Shown piece after piece: positions 1 to 13,130 of a stretch of DNA of 64,000 nucleotides. Both the position numbers and the translations under genes were made by a program. Where the stretch lies: contig JAOTOM010004128.1 in NCBI GenBank assembly GCA_034440615.1, forward strand, positions 62,001-126,000. The letters run 5' to 3'. This DNA comes from Ashinkailepas kermadecensis. Taxonomy: Eukaryota > Arthropoda > Thecostraca > Neolepadidae. The notes beneath the pieces are model-generated. The model saw only the letters and a program-made list of their open reading frames with translations. It was not told where the DNA came from and ran no database searches. The first letter of the stretch is position 1. Every line of letters starts with the position of its first letter.

Positions 1-648
1 AGCCAACTCCCCCCCAACCGCTCACCAAGAGGCTAAATGTTAACGTTTGAAGCGAGCCGAACGTTGCCGACACAGGAGAGGTCAATGCAGGCCTGTGTTT
101 CCGAATCCCACTTGCCGAACTTGCCGACAAGGAGAAATTTTTTTAAGTTCAACTGACAACGCAGCTATCGGAGCGGCATAACGGGATAACACGTCGTCAA
201 AAGATCGGACGGGTGGAGCGCCGGCCTCAAGTAGAATCAATTGGTTCTCTCAATCAATCTAAATCTCAATCAATCTCCATTGATTATATGGAGCCGCGGT
301 AGCACATAGGTGGAGTTTTCTATCCAAGTGGAGAGACTCGCGTCCCCCGCCCAGTGCTCCCTCGAGTCCCCCTCCCCACAATTCTTAGCGTTTGTCAAGC
401 CATCGCACGTGCCGCGCCCTTCAATGTGGTTGGAATGTACTTGCCTTGGCATTGTTGAGCCCTTATAATAGTTATATTATAGTCCTCCCCTGCGGTGCAA
501 TAGGTAAACAGTTAAGGGTGAGACTCATTCGTGGAGTGGCTCGAGATTCCCATGCCTTTGTCAAGTTCCACATTCAACCAGACGTCCCTGTGCTACACCA
601 CTGACACTCCTCTGTTGTCTCCTCTCTGACAAAATCGCCGGTGTGTTC
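1..648. other. No gene recognised
   Basis: Mixed-composition sequence with short, unconvincing open frames on both strands. No splice-linked coding signal, RNA gene or repeat array is visible. Confidence 0.6.
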
Positions 649-950
649 CGCGGTCCTCTTCCTCTGCGCCTCTGCGCCTGCCCTGCTCCCTCCTCCTTCG
701 CTGCGTTGCCAGCTCGCTCTGCGCTGCCGGCTCTGACCGGACAGCAGACCCGCTGTCGGCGGTTCTCTTCCTCTGCGCCTCTGCCCGTGTCCTGCTCCCC
801 TCCCCCCGCTGCGCTGCCGGCTCTGACCGGACAGCAGACCCGCTGTCGGCGGTTCTCTTCCTCTGCGCCTCTGCCCGTGTCCTGCTCCCCCCCCCCCCCC
901 CCCCGCTGCGCTGCCAGCTCTGGCCGGACGACAGGCCCGCTGTCGGCGGT
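649..950. repeat. ~90-bp tandem repeat, about 3 copies
   Basis: Copies share GCTGCCGGCTCTGACCGGAC followed by a pyrimidine-rich half. The second and third starts (721, 811) are 90 bp apart; the last copy is diverged and pushed 97 bp by a poly-C run at 888-904. Confidence 0.85.
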
Positions 951-1061
951 GAGTAACGTCGTCCAGACCAGGATTGATGTCGACGCAGTCCCAGCGTCGC
1001 TGACAGGCCAGCAGGCGTGGCGGATCGTGGGCGCATACTGCACGCTGCACGAGGCGCGCCT

Positions 1062-1186
1062 ACCCCCCACCCCACCCCCCCACCCCCCACCCCACCCCCC
1101 CTCCCCCCCCCCCTAAAAAAAACCCCCCCTGCCCCCCCCTCCCCCCCCCCCCTCCCCCCCCCCCCCCCCCCCCCCCCCCCGGGGGG

Positions 1187-1228
<42 letters not shown>
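1062..1228. repeat. Poly-C tract running into poly-A tract
   Basis: About 120 bases that are almost only C, then GGGGGGTATA, then more than 35 A. The abrupt change between two homopolymers is unusual and may be a sequencing or assembly artefact. Confidence 0.9.
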
Positions 1229-3219
1229 ACCTTGGGTTCATAATATAAGGGTAAGTGGATACATAGCTCGTGCTATACCGTGGCAAAATTGCGATACGCT
1301 ATCATAACCGCCTTCAGGGAAGGAACCCTCTTTTGTCCGATTTCGACGAAATTCAATTATTGAGCCCCGAGATCATCTTCGAAAGGTGCATGAATAAGAT
1401 TGCAGCAATATATTACATTTAGACCAAGAAATCCATACATTTTGGGGAACGTAATCGTAGTTTTCCGGGAGTCGTGGTAGCGGTACCTATTGTAGTGCCA
1501 CGGGAGGAATAATGGTTTGGAGATGTTCTGAGGCGTGAAATGGAAAGTGAAATATATTTTTAACATGGATACGGCAAGGGAAAGAAAGCCTCAACAGATG
1601 TTTTTCTAAACGTCAAAATAAGTGTAATTCGATACGCTACCGAACGGGCTTGAATCCCAAGGGTGTGCTATGTATTGTTTCCGATTGCCCGTAGTAAGCG
1701 CAACAGAAACTTGTATTTTCACGAATAATCCACCGACTATCACAGCCAGTGGATTATTCGTGCCTCAGCCCCTTTCACTCCCATTGGCCTTCAGTCTTCA
1801 GTGCACCACCGTAATGTTCCCAGTATTATGCTCCCTACGGACACTTATTCATGGCTCCTGATTGTTCGCCGACGCAGTGCAGCACCACACTCGACCACAC
1901 CCCGGCGCGTGTCTGTGCCGCTCCGCCAAACATCACCGGAATAGGAAGTGTTTATGTCATACCGCCGGCGGCGTTTTTGCGTGCGTGAGGCAGTGTCAAT
2001 GCAGAACGAGCTGGAGGAAGAGAGAGAGAGAGAGAGAGAGAGGGGAGGAGGATGGATGGAGTGAGTGGGACGGATGGTTAGATAGATATAGAGAGGGATT
2101 GAGAGCGATGGCTTGCGGGTGCACGCGGTTGCTGGGGCGCCAGCAGCAGTAGCCTGTGAGCTGTGGACGCGTGTGGATCTGCGGATCTACTGCCGGCAGG
2201 TCTGCGGATCTGTGTTCGGTGGATTTGTGTGCCCGCCACCAGCCGGAGCTGGTCCAGAGCTGACGTTCATGTCAGCGCCTCGTAGGGTACCAGTCGGCCG
2301 CCCGACGTGAGTTGTTTTGCGGCTCGTTTGTTCACTATATTGGAGGTGCGAAGTGCTCTACTCCCCCTTCCCCCCCGATATCATGTCGATGCACTGCACT
2401 AGCTCGGTGGGGATTTCACAACGAAAAGGTAATAAATACAATAGGGATGACGGGGCGCTCAAATGCAAAATTAGTATATCAAGAGCACAACTATTATCTG
2501 CTAATAGAGGGATACGAAGGTAGAGATTGAAGTGACTGTACTGCATTCTGCCTGTCTTCACTTCTGAGAAGATGTATGCGCTTTGTTTGCATGTCATTTG
2601 TGTTGTGCCGTACAATTGCCGCCATGTGACGATGATGGTGAAAGCTGGATTATACACCAGTGCCCGATCAGCGTAGCTACGCAACCACTCCGACAGACGG
2701 CAGGAAGGCACCTGCTCAATTTGTCTTCATCGGGATTCGATCCGATGACCCGTCAGTAACTCTTCGGGTGTCCATTAACGCCGTATTTTGGTTTGTTCGT
2801 CTGGATTTTGATTTCCCAGCTCCACTGTCGTTTCCTGAGGACTGGGGTCTGTTTATACGTATGACTTACTATGTGCATTTTTTTCGGATATGATGCTTGG
2901 ATTTTATCCACCATATGAACCCGTGCTTTGAGCAGCCAGTGAATTGTCAGCTCGCACTGAAATTAATGCAAGATAGCACATCAGAAGCGTTGTAAGTAGT
3001 TGAAGTACTGGGTAGCAGAGCCATTATTTTCACGAGGAACGGGGTACCAAAAGGTGAAGTTTTGCGCCAGCAGGTGGTGCTTAAGTACCACCTGAGTTTT
3101 GATGATCATCGCCAAGTTTTTGCAGAACTTATTGAGCTGACAGCAGTACGTCGAACATAACTGCTTCGAGAACGCCGCCACCATGTAAGATCACCACCAT
3201 AGTGTTGTTTTTGAAGACT
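1229..3219. other. No gene recognised; one (GA)n microsatellite
   Basis: The only structured element seen is a (GA)n run at about 2018-2042. Open frames are short and show no family motif. Confidence 0.6.
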
Positions 3220-3532
3220 GCCGGATGACAGTCTTCCTCGCAATGCGGCAGAGGGTTGGAGGTCATCTTCGCTGTGTGGCAAAGGGCTGACAGTCATCCT
3301 CGCAGTGTGGCAAAGGGCTGACAGTCATCCTCGCAGCGTGGCAAGGACTAGCAGTCATCCTCGCAGCGTGACAGGGGGCTGGCAGTCATCTTCGCAACGT
3401 GGCAAAGGGCTGACAATCATCCCCGCAGCGTGGCAAGGACTAGCAGTCATCCTCGCAGCGTGACAGGGGACTGGCTGTCATCCTCGCAGTGTGGCAGAGG
3501 GCTAGCAGTCATCCTCGCAGCGTGGCAGATTT
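3220..3532. repeat. ~30-bp minisatellite, about 10 copies
   Basis: The unit contains CAGTCATCCTCGCAG followed by YGTGGCAAAGGGCTGA, with small indels between copies. Confidence 0.9.
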
Positions 3533-5179
3533 TCCTATCCCTCCCAGTCCGGGGGACCATCTTGACCAACACTAGCTTTTGTTCTAAGAAGATCGGCACG
3601 TCCAGTCTAAGCTTTAGTCTAAGAAATGTAGAAAACGGCATGACATGGCTCCATCCTTGAAATTTCAGAGGTACTTGGAACATTTTTTATACGTCTTTCG
3701 GTTGATCTTCCAGTTCAGATGAAGCAGGTCAATGTCGGCCGTGTCAGTCAGCCGGTCTACGTCGTTGTTTTCCGACTCTGGCCGCGATAGGAATCCCATT
3801 CCGTGCTTCAATATGAATGGTATGCAAACTGAACAATTCGTTCGGAGCACTGGCAGGTCCAAATGTCAAGGTCGACTCGGCCAAGTTCAAGTGCCATCAA
3901 GTACAATCAAGGAAGTTGAAGTTTGAAGTGTAATTTCTCGTCCATAATCACATGAGTGACGAAGTTGCCGTGCAAAAGGTTTAGCCATTTTACTTGCCTA
4001 TGGTTGATATCTTAGCTTAGCCGATGGTTGATATCAGAGCACCTTGGATATGTGCATTCTCGGGACGCCACAGGCGATATCTCAGTGACCTAGTCCTACT
4101 TGGCTTGAAGCTTTGAGCACTACTATATGACGCAATTTACCTTCGCACGTATTAAGTTTTGGAAGATATTCATTGGCTACAAAGTAATACACGACAACAC
4201 ACATCCTGTCCATGTCTCCGTCTTAGCTCGTGACTTGCCTCGGGCCACTTCTTGTATTCTCGGAAACCCTCATGGGGCCAAATTGACTGCGAGGGGTGAA
4301 AAAGCTCGCAGGTGATTGGCCGTAATGCGCGGGTTGATAGTTGACGCATTTGACCTCCATTTCGCTTGCGTTAGCCGGCAGTCGAGTATTTACGCGAAAA
4401 CTACTTCTTTTTGCCAATGTAGGGAGCAATTGACAGTACTGAGCACACCCCAGTTCGGCTACCGGTGTCGCTTCTGCATCGTCAGAATGTGGAAGCCCTC
4501 AAAGTATCCAGTGCCTGGTGGTGCCAACTTGGACCGGCGAGTCAGCGGTACCAGGATTATAGTTTTCCTGTGTGTGGGTTTATCTGGAAACAAATATGGA
4601 ATTGACACGGTAGGTAGTGGGAAGCTTTATCGGATTAACATAACTACAAATGCGACGGAAGCTTTGGTGCCAACTTGCTTATTCGTACGCGATCGGTGGC
4701 GAAAGCGAAACCTCGTTTGGCTGTTTTCCTCAAGCTCATTTAATGCTGGCTGAAAAAGCTAGTCTTTGACAGAACTGCAATTGCTCGGATTGCCATTCTG
4801 AGTAAATTGGAGCACTGGAACTTGTGAAGTGTCTTTCTTTAAAGAATTCCAGCTTTGCAAAAAATAGGTAACTATTCTGGAACACTTGGCTTCAATGGAA
4901 ACTCCATCAGACTACCCTTGCAAGTGCATAGTTAGTGATTAAGCAGCACAGGAAAAGAAGCATCGCCTGATGTCTGGGATGTTTTGTGAAAATGCCTTGT
5001 TCAAGGTCAACTAATTACTACTCATCCTCGTTCCGTCACATCTGGTTACCGTACCAAGAGTGGAAAAGGGATCCAAGGGCCAACCAAGAATTTGCATCAC
5101 TGCATTGCCTTTATGCATTCGTTTTTGCACGCTCTGAACCCACGGACGCAACAACCGAATTTTTTAGGGAAGCCAACTG
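3533..5179. other. No gene recognised
   Basis: Unique-looking, moderately AT-rich sequence. The longest open frame (4316-4753, +) has no recognisable motif and no splice or codon-bias support. Confidence 0.55.
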
Positions 5180-5505
5180 CTCTCAGTTGTACCATATCAC
5201 AACATCTCACAACAGTTCTACCATATCCCGACATCTTCCAACAGTTATGCCATCTCCCGACATCCTACAACAGTTCTACCATATCCAAACATCTCACAAC
5301 AGTTGTACCGCATCCCGGCATCTTCCAACAGCTATACCACATCCCGGCATCTTACAACAGTTGTTCCATATCCCGACATTTTACAACAATTGCACCATAT
5401 CCCGATACCTCGCAACAGCTGCACCATTCCCCGGCATTTTACAACAGTTGTATCATATCCCGACATCGTGCAACAGTTCATATTCCGACATCTTACAGCA
5501 GATAG
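5180..5505. repeat. ~30-bp minisatellite, about 11 copies
   Basis: The unit contains ACAACAGTTGTACCATATCC followed by a CGACATCTT-like end. Open frames through it in several phases are repeat shadows. Confidence 0.9.
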
Positions 5506-8365
5506 CATATGCAGGAGTGCTGCAACTGATACGGCCCGAAGCACGAAATAGCCAACAGATAATCCCAATCAGAGTCTCATCTTCGCACCGCACTGGAAAT
5601 TGAGGCCGTCTCGCTAGCAGATGATATGCCAGATCTAGCGTACAATGAAGGCTGTGGCCGTTTTCATCGCAAGTTTAAGTACCCGCCGAAGTAATTTTGA
5701 ACCGTTCCTTTTGTCTCTGTTCTTCAGATTGTTCAGATGTCAGTTGAAATATCGACAATCATTCTGATGCAATGCAATGTAAATAATGACAGTATTCGTT
5801 GAGTGCATGCACATTTAATGTGACTAGGTGTGCGAGACTTGATATGTCACATATAATGTGTGAGCCTGGGTGTCGTTTCTAAGCTTAAAAGTAGGCTGAA
5901 TATTTTATCTTGGAAGCTGATTCTAATGTTTTATGGTGAGAAGAAAGGGAAGAACGCGGGTCCTGTAATCTTAATCCAAGCGCTTGTTGTTTTCTGCCTC
6001 AAGCAGTAAACTATGCCTTGTGGGGCTGCCGAGTGGTTCGTAAGCTTCTTATCGTGTTGGGTTGCAAAGAACTTCGACCTTTTGCTGGGTTGGCAGGTCC
6101 GTGCCATTAGGAACACAGATAGGAATAGGAATAACACAGACAGCAGATAGAAATAAACTCATGTTTCGACTGCTCCGAGCAGTTCTGAAGATTTCCGGTT
6201 CGACCCTATCCTGAAAATATACAGGTTTGCGCGGCAGTAGCAAAAGTCGCCCTTCCCCTGCATCCGTAAATCGCTATGTGTCTTATCATCCAGATGGAAT
6301 TAGCTGGTGAATTTGGTGAATTTATCACAAGCACTGTTTGCTGAGTTACGACACACGATATCGAACCGGTGAGTTGTATTGCACAATTAAACCGGAGTGA
6401 CGGATCGAATCATATGCGCTTTTTAGTTTCTGGATTTACATAATATTGAGCATCGATGCCTTCCTCACCTCTCACGTCGTGCTTTCCATGCTTCATTCAT
6501 TATACATCTTCATAAATTATTGCTTCTGTTAAACAAGCCCATGTGCGACTTAGTGCAACGCATTACAACACAATACAGTTAAGGACGGCAGAAATGGTCC
6601 CGAACTGTCGTAAGGGAAGAGAGGCAAACTCATATTTGCAACGGGCACTCCAAGAAGATCAGCCAAGGAAACCAGCGGAACTGCCTCGCTGGTTTGGTCC
6701 CCACAAATAGCTTGGCAAGCGCCGCCGAACACTATCACTGATAGTGCTTTGACGAAAGAATGTGTCCTTGTTATTTTTAAAAGATTTCTCGCTGGCAAAA
6801 CCTGTCGCATTGTCTGCAAACAGTGAAGCTGTTGCTCAGCTTGGTGGTGTCGAAGAGCCTCTCCCTTTTGTGAATTACAGAACCAGTTCTGGTGGTTGCC
6901 GCCATTTGACTATTTTTATTTTGGCGAGGGCAATACAAGAAATTGGAGCAATTTCCTGGTCGAGTATCAATGATTGTAACGTGGAGTGGAACCCCACGTT
7001 CTGAGTTCTTCTACTCAGATTTAATGTTCAGCTTTCTAATCGTTTATCATATGATTATTAATGCCAAGCAGAATGTGTTGAAATTCGTAGGCATTGAAAA
7101 ATGTACACGGACTTTTTTTTAACCACGCAATCTAGCTGGAAGCAATGCCAATTTCTCACCCTGTCAGACCGGCAATGGCGCTCACCACTGTCGCACAGTG
7201 ATGGAGGAGATGTCCGATACGAAAGCAAATCGGTGGAGATTGTTCTCCTGTTGGCATTTTGAGACTTTTGCGAGAGAAAACAATGACACAATTGTCGCAA
7301 TCTTTACTTGAAGACATCTGAAGCCTTACACCCGACTTTCAGGAAGCACTCCAACCTCGTACGATATGCATGTGCGTGAGAGGCCAACTTCTTCATCGCT
7401 GTAATTTTGCCTGTTTTTATCTCATCTTTTTGTTGGTTGCCAACTGAAGTACCTCTCGAAGGACTAATGGAATAGATCAAGTTAGAAAGCGAAATAAAAA
7501 AGAAGCGGAACCTGCCTGAGCAAATGAGACTTGTCAGAACAAGACACTGCCGCTAGAACAAGACGAATACGTCCGAACAAGCTTCCCCTCCTATCCCTAA
7601 CACAAGTCCACTAAAACAAACGCGAGTCTGCCCGAACAAGGCAAGTCAGTTTGAAAAAGCCATGTTTAGCCCCTCGTGCTTCGCTCCTTGAGCTAAACAT
7701 GCAAGCTATGGCCATGGATAGACGATCACGGATGTTGTTTTGTATGCTTTTGAGGGAGCTCCTCACCGAAGGGGCCTCCTCAATGTTGGCTTGGCCCCTC
7801 CTCAATGATTTTACCTTTTAGCATAGGACCCTATGAGTGTACCCCCAATCAATTTCGTCCCGCCTATTTCCCCGTGTATTTTGTCCCCCCCCAAATAATT
7901 TGAGAAATCAACGACCCTGTAGATCACCTACCCTTGAACTTAGCCAATCAATCATCGGGCTGCGCCATTAATTTCGAGCCGTGTTTGTCCAAAGCCTGCA
8001 TAACTGCCGTGTTTACTGCGCAGTGTGCCCGTGCTGGTCCGCTGTGGGGACATGTGGGACGCCCTCCTCGCCCCACTGAGTTTGTTCAGTTTTGGAGTGC
8101 GGCCCAACGTGGAAGAATTTGGAAGGCGTCCACATTTAAACTCCTGCCATCACTCACGAACCTGTCGGTGCGGCCGCCATCGCTCCGGCCCTGTGGACAC
8201 ACGTGACTCTAGACGCAAGCGGCGCCGCCACTGTGGCGGCACCGCCGCACTGCCAATGTGCCAAAGTGTGCACGGCCAAGGTCGCGGAGACTGCAACTGG
8301 CGGACCGGTCGTCGGGCGGTAGCACCGAAGACTGCGACGCGCGCCGAAGCTCAGCCCTGGCCGCG
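5506..8365. other. No gene recognised; short dispersed-repeat piece near 7650-7840
   Basis: Mostly unique sequence. The piece at about 7735-7815 shares phrases (TTTTGTATGCTTTTGAGGG, GGGGCCTCCT, AATGTTGGCTT) with 54230-54300 and 55120-55175, so it is probably debris of the same element family as the block at 54191-60354. Confidence 0.5.
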
Positions 8366-9330
8366 AGGGCCCTGACGGGAGAGGTCGGAAGACAGTCGGG
8401 GAGGGCTTGAACGGGAGAGGTCAGAGACAGTCAGGGAGGGCCCTGACGGGAGAGGTCGGAAGACAGTCAGAGAGGGCTTGGATGGGAGAGGTCGGAAGAC
8501 AGCCAGGGAGGGCCCTGACGGGAGAGGTCGGAAGACAGTCGGGGAGGGCTTGAACGGGAGAGGTCAGATATAGTCAGGGAGGGCCCGGACGAGAGAGGTC
8601 AGAGACAGTCAGGGAGGGCTCGGATGGGAGAGGTCTGAAGACAGCCAGGGAGGGCCCTGACGGGAGAGGTCGGAAGACAGTCAGAGAGGGCTTGGATGGG
8701 AGAGGTCGGAAGACAGCCAGGGAGGGCCCTGACGGGAGAGGTCGGAAGACAGTCGGGGAGGGCTTGAACGGGAGAGGTCAGATATAGTCAGGGAGGGATC
8801 GGACGAGAGAGGTCAGAGACAGTCAGGGAGGGCTCGGATGGGAGAGGTCTGAAGACAGCCAGGGAGGGCCCTGACGGGAGAGGTCGGAAGACAGCCAGGG
8901 AGGGCCCTGACGGGAGAGGTCGGAAGACAGTCAGAGAGGGCTCGGATGGGAGAGGTCTGAAGACAGCCAGGGAGGGCCTGACTGGAGAGGTCGGAAGATA
9001 GTCGGGGAGGGCTTGAACGGGAGAGGTCAGAGACAGTCAGGAAGGGCCCTGACGGAAGAGGTCAGAGACATTCAGGGAGGGCCCGGACGGGAGAGGTCAG
9101 AAACAGTCGGGGAGGGCTCGAGCGGGAGAGGTCAGAGACAGTCAGGGAGGGCTCGGGCCTCCCTGACTGCGGGATAGGTCAGAAGACAGTCGGGGAAGGC
9201 TCGGACGGGAGAGGTCAGATGACAGTCAGGGAGGGCTCGGACGAGACCGATCAGATGACAGTCAGGGAGGGCTCGGACGGGACAGATCCGATGACAGTCA
9301 GGGAGGGCCCGGACGGGGTGGTCGGAAGAC
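8366..9330. repeat. ~36-bp minisatellite with higher-order structure
   Basis: The unit is GGGAGAGGTCGGAAGACAGT followed by CAGGGAGGGCTCGGAC-like sequence. A longer block of several variant units recurs about 213 bp apart (near 8527 and 8740), so the array also grew by larger duplications. Confidence 0.9.
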
Positions 9331-10871
9331 AGAGTATAGCGACATTAGCCGGTTGACTGCGTCGGGTAATGGAGTCCAGCTGTACCATGCAGAGGCGAGG
9401 ACAGAGGTGCGGACAGGCGATGGGAACCTCGGCTGATGAGATCTTCGACTGCTGGGGACCTCTGCTGATGGAGACATCGGCTGATGGTGGCCTCGGCTGA
9501 TGGGGACCACGCCAGTTGGTCGGAAGGTCGTAACTTTTCCCTCCTTCTTTTTGTCGCTGCGTGTTGCGGTGTATTCAGCGTGTGCGGCGGCTTGAAGCTG
9601 TTTTGCGATGCATTCTTGCGCAGCTAGACCATCGTGAAATTGACTTAGATTTGTTTTCATTTTAATTTAAGTGCATGTGTAGTGATGGCTGGAAACATAA
9701 AGGTGAATGCAGTAAAACAGAGATATAAATATCAAATACATGGCTGAATAGTTGACGACGCAATATGCCATCACACGGACGCGTTAAATTAGCTTTTTCA
9801 ACAGCTTTTTCAAGCAGTTGTTGGCGAAGATCGTGACGTTAGTATCGTCACCACTGTCTCCGTCTGTGTCGTCCGTGGGCCTTCAACCGCATCATCTGTC
9901 TTCATGACCATGATGCAATCGCATCATCAACCATCAACCATCGCAAACCATCAACAACCATGATGCAATCGCACTGTTTCACAATTCACTGTTCACTATT
10001 GGCGAGCATTTCAGCATGCTATGCTCCACCAGGCAGCTTCATAAGCACACACTTCTCTTTCTGGCGTACTTCCAGGTGTTGGTAAAAGCATGCCACGGCG
10101 GCGCAATACACCAGCCGAGCTCAGGCAGCCGTTCCTGTTTGACCGATGTGTGTCGTGCATGTGCACCAATTCCCGTCCCGGTTTGGTGTTGGGAAGCTAC
10201 ATGCCTCAGTCGGGTGGGGGGGGGGGGGGGCGCTACACGTCCCAGTCGAGTGTAGAGGCCAGTGCGAGGCGGGGGCCACCACGGCGGCTTGCATCGGCCA
10301 CCAGGAAAACCCGGTGTTTACTTCGATTTTTCGGCGCCACCCGGAGGGATTTTTAAGTCGTCGGAGTTTTTTTTCTCGAGTAGGGTGAGAAAACACTGGC
10401 TTCCTCACTTTATATGTTGGCGAGGAGTTGCCTTTGCTTGTTTCGGTGAACAGCTAAACCATTGGAGCACGCTAAAGCCCAGTTATTTTTCATTTCTTGG
10501 ACAGCCTTTTCCATCATCCGGCTGTACATTCACAGCGATTTCTTGCCAACCATACTGCAGCCAAGGTGATGTTTGCGTCGGGGGCGCTATGATGCGCCCA
10601 GAAGCGGCCTCGAAGACAGGTAGGGACAGGACTTCACAATTTCCGTGTCATCCAAGGGCCCGCCAGATCACGGGCCTCCCACACTCTGCAGGTTCCCAGG
10701 TTTGGTCCGACCTGCATGACCGACGCAGTCGATACGCTCTCAATATCCGATTTGGTCCGAAACAAATACGGAATACATGTACTTGAAGGTGAACAGGTAC
10801 AAATCCTTGCTCAGACTGGCACACAGGCGCATTAAGTTCAGTTATCTCATTCGAACAACTGCAGTGCACCC
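9331..10871. other. No gene recognised
   Basis: Unique-looking sequence with a poly-G run at about 10216-10229. The longest open frame (10262-10786, +) has no motif or codon-bias support. Confidence 0.55.
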
Positions 10872-11108
10872 GCTGCCAGCTTAAGCGCTGCCCACTGTCA
10901 GCTTAAGCACCGCCCACTGTCAGCTTAAGCGCTGCTCGCTGTCAGCTTACGCGCTATCATTGTCAGCTTAAGCGCTGTCCACTGTCAGCTTAAGCGCTGC
11001 CCACTGTCAGCTTAAGCGCTGCCTACCGTCAGCTTAAGCGCCGCCCACTGTCAGCTTAAGCGCCGCCCACTGTCAGCCTAAGCGCTGCCCACTGTCAGCT
11101 TAAGCGCT
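10872..11108. repeat. 22-bp minisatellite, about 11 copies
   Basis: The unit is GCTGCCCACTGTCAGCTTAA plus GC, with a few substitutions and one shortened copy. Confidence 0.92.
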
Positions 11109-11439
11109 GATGACAAACAGGCGCAAGCCAAATAGTCTGATGACAAGAACTGGCATCCAGATCCAGCCACTTGAGGACACTCCCTGTCTTTAGTGCTGTC
11201 AGTTGAGCACCAATATTTCCAGTTAGCTATTGCTGCTGGTGGACGGGACGGGGACGGGATGGGCTTGGTCTGCGGTACGCCTGCAGGCTACGGCAACTTC
11301 CGACCCATCCCACGTACGAAGTAGTGCTCTTGAGTCGCACGACGGCACTGTTTTGCGATGGGCGATATGTGGCAATATGGCTACTCTGCGTTCTCATTCG
11401 TACTCAGTTTGAGGAGAGCAGAGCGGGAGTGCGTTGAGT
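11109..11439. other. No gene recognised
   Basis: Short unique stretch between a minisatellite and a transposon fragment; nothing coding is visible. Confidence 0.6.
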
Positions 11440-11975
11440 GATGTGTGTGGCAACTATCTGACACGTTCTTGGGGGTTTTGACGAGAGTTTTGAGGCCGGA
11501 CAATGACATTCCGGGTAGGAATACTGATTTTTTTGGGCCGGCTGCGACTTTTGGGACCCCAGCCCAGCGCAACCTTTTGAGCGCCCAGTATGATTTTTCA
11601 GGGGCTGCGATGCGACTTTTTTGGGTGCGATTGCTTGAGCCTCGGCGTCATTTGTTGGGATCCCTAGCGATAGTTTTAGCGGCCTCGACACGTATTTGGT
11701 TGCCGAGCACGTTTTTGGACCCCAGAGTGATTTTTCATGTCCCGATTTGTTTTTTTCGGTGCCCCGATTTCATTTTGTTTCGGGTCCCGATGGACCTCTT
11801 GTGCCTCTGGTGTGGCCTGTCGAGCGCTAGCATGATTTTTAGAAGCCCGTGAGCGACTTTTTGGGACTTCCAGGCTCAGCGTAATTTTCCGGAGTCTCGA
11901 CCCGACCTTTTGGACCCCAACGCGATTTTCAAGGATCCCGGCACGACGTTTTGGGGCCACCGGCGCGATTTTCAG
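11440..11975 (+). mobile_element. Dispersed repeat fragment homologous to the interior of the 54-60 kb element
   Basis: The segment from about 11595 to 11960 is colinear with about 57430-57800: shared phrases in order include GCGACTTTTTT, GTCATTTG-TTGGATCC, AGTTTTAGCG-CCTCGACAC, AGAGTGATT-TCCATGTCC and a CCCGGCACGAC end. The sequence is built from degenerate units of the type GGGTCCCGACGCGATTTTT. It is a truncated copy without recognisable ends. Confidence 0.8.
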
Positions 11976-12147
11976 CGTGTTGCTCTTCACTACCTACGAT
12001 ATACTGACATGTTCACTTAATTATGGCAATTAGCATGCATAAACATGAGTTGATCCTGGATTGGTTTGCGATCTAATTTTCTACAGCTTCACGAAACACG
12101 TTCTTTCACAACTCATGAAAAAGCGTGCAAGAAGCATTTCTAGCACA

Positions 12148-12450
12148 ATGTAGGGGTGGATCCAAGCAATGTAGGGGTGGATCCCCCCCCCCCACAGTGA
12201 ATTATGACACCCGTCTTGGCGGAAAATGCTTCCCTTCGGGAAGGCCTCCCCCGCGTGTCCCGCTGAACTTTCTTTCCCCGCGAAAATTCCCCTGTCACAG
12301 GAAAAGGCAAAACCAAAAGGAACCAAAAGGCGTCGTCAGTTCGGCATGCTCCAGTGCACCACCCGCTCAACACATGTTCCCGCCGAATGCGCCCCTCCGA
12401 AAAATTGTTCATCATCTGCCCTCCGATGAGAATTCCTGGATCCGCCCCTG
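12148..12450. mobile_element. Short non-autonomous element with GGATCC-containing inverted ends
   Basis: The left end reads AATGTAGGGGTGGATCC (duplicated at 12148 and 12167); the right end reads CTGGATCCGCCCCTG, its imperfect inverse. The interior has no coding sequence. Similar pieces occur at 34671-34945, 40613-40980 and about 46860-47060, all with G/C homopolymer runs and GGCGCCCCTCCG-like phrases. Confidence 0.65.
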
Positions 12451-13130
12451 ACTCAATGTGAACGTGAACCACCTGTTGAACATATTTTCAATAATTTGTT
12501 GGCACCTAGACTTCTTTGTCTGCGCACTTTTAAGTCTGAGGTATCTTTCTTCCATAATGTGCGGTCATCGTTACTTTTTTGCTTGTGCAGTTTTAATTCG
12601 CATGATGCGTACGCACCATATACGCCACACTGTTCGTGAGAAGCAAACATTGCGGCACACGATGAACTGACATTTGCTGGCGACGGCATCCCAGAAGAAT
12701 CTACAACCGTGACGGTACCCTCGCGCGCACCATCCGCCTCCCTTCCTGGTGATTTTCCAGAACCAGTGGCGACCCCAATCGCCTCGCATCTCCCTTTCCC
12801 TCCGCTGTCTCTCCGGAACTAGTCCCACCAATTTTCCTCGATGGTTTTGCAGTTCAGCTCGGCTGCCACATCACGGCGTTACGTCGCCCAGTTCCTAACT
12901 TTTCACACCTCATAGATACCGATGAGAGCACCTTTGCACGCTCCTCCCATGGAGCGCGCCTGTGCGCGCCTCTGTTGGTGGGGAGGGCGACCACGTGACG
13001 CATGGCCGCCGCAGTCAGCTGGGAGGCCCGAGTGGTCGGCGCGTGTGAACGTGCTGCCGATGGTGGACTGTGGCGGGTGTTTCAATGTGACCAGCGCCAC
13101 GCTCAGAATGGCCATCCTGCCGACGTGAAG
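12451..13130. other. Upstream region of the putative first Kir exon
   Basis: The last 230 bp are GC-rich and rich in CpG, unlike most neighbours. No TATA box is evident; a TCAG initiator-like site at about 13016 is too weak to call. Confidence 0.4.

Noticed and set aside
13002..13130. Longer N-terminus of the Kir protein starting at 13002
   Set aside because: The frame is open, but the ATG context is poorer than at 13131 and the extra residues are not Kir-like. It remains possible as an alternative start.
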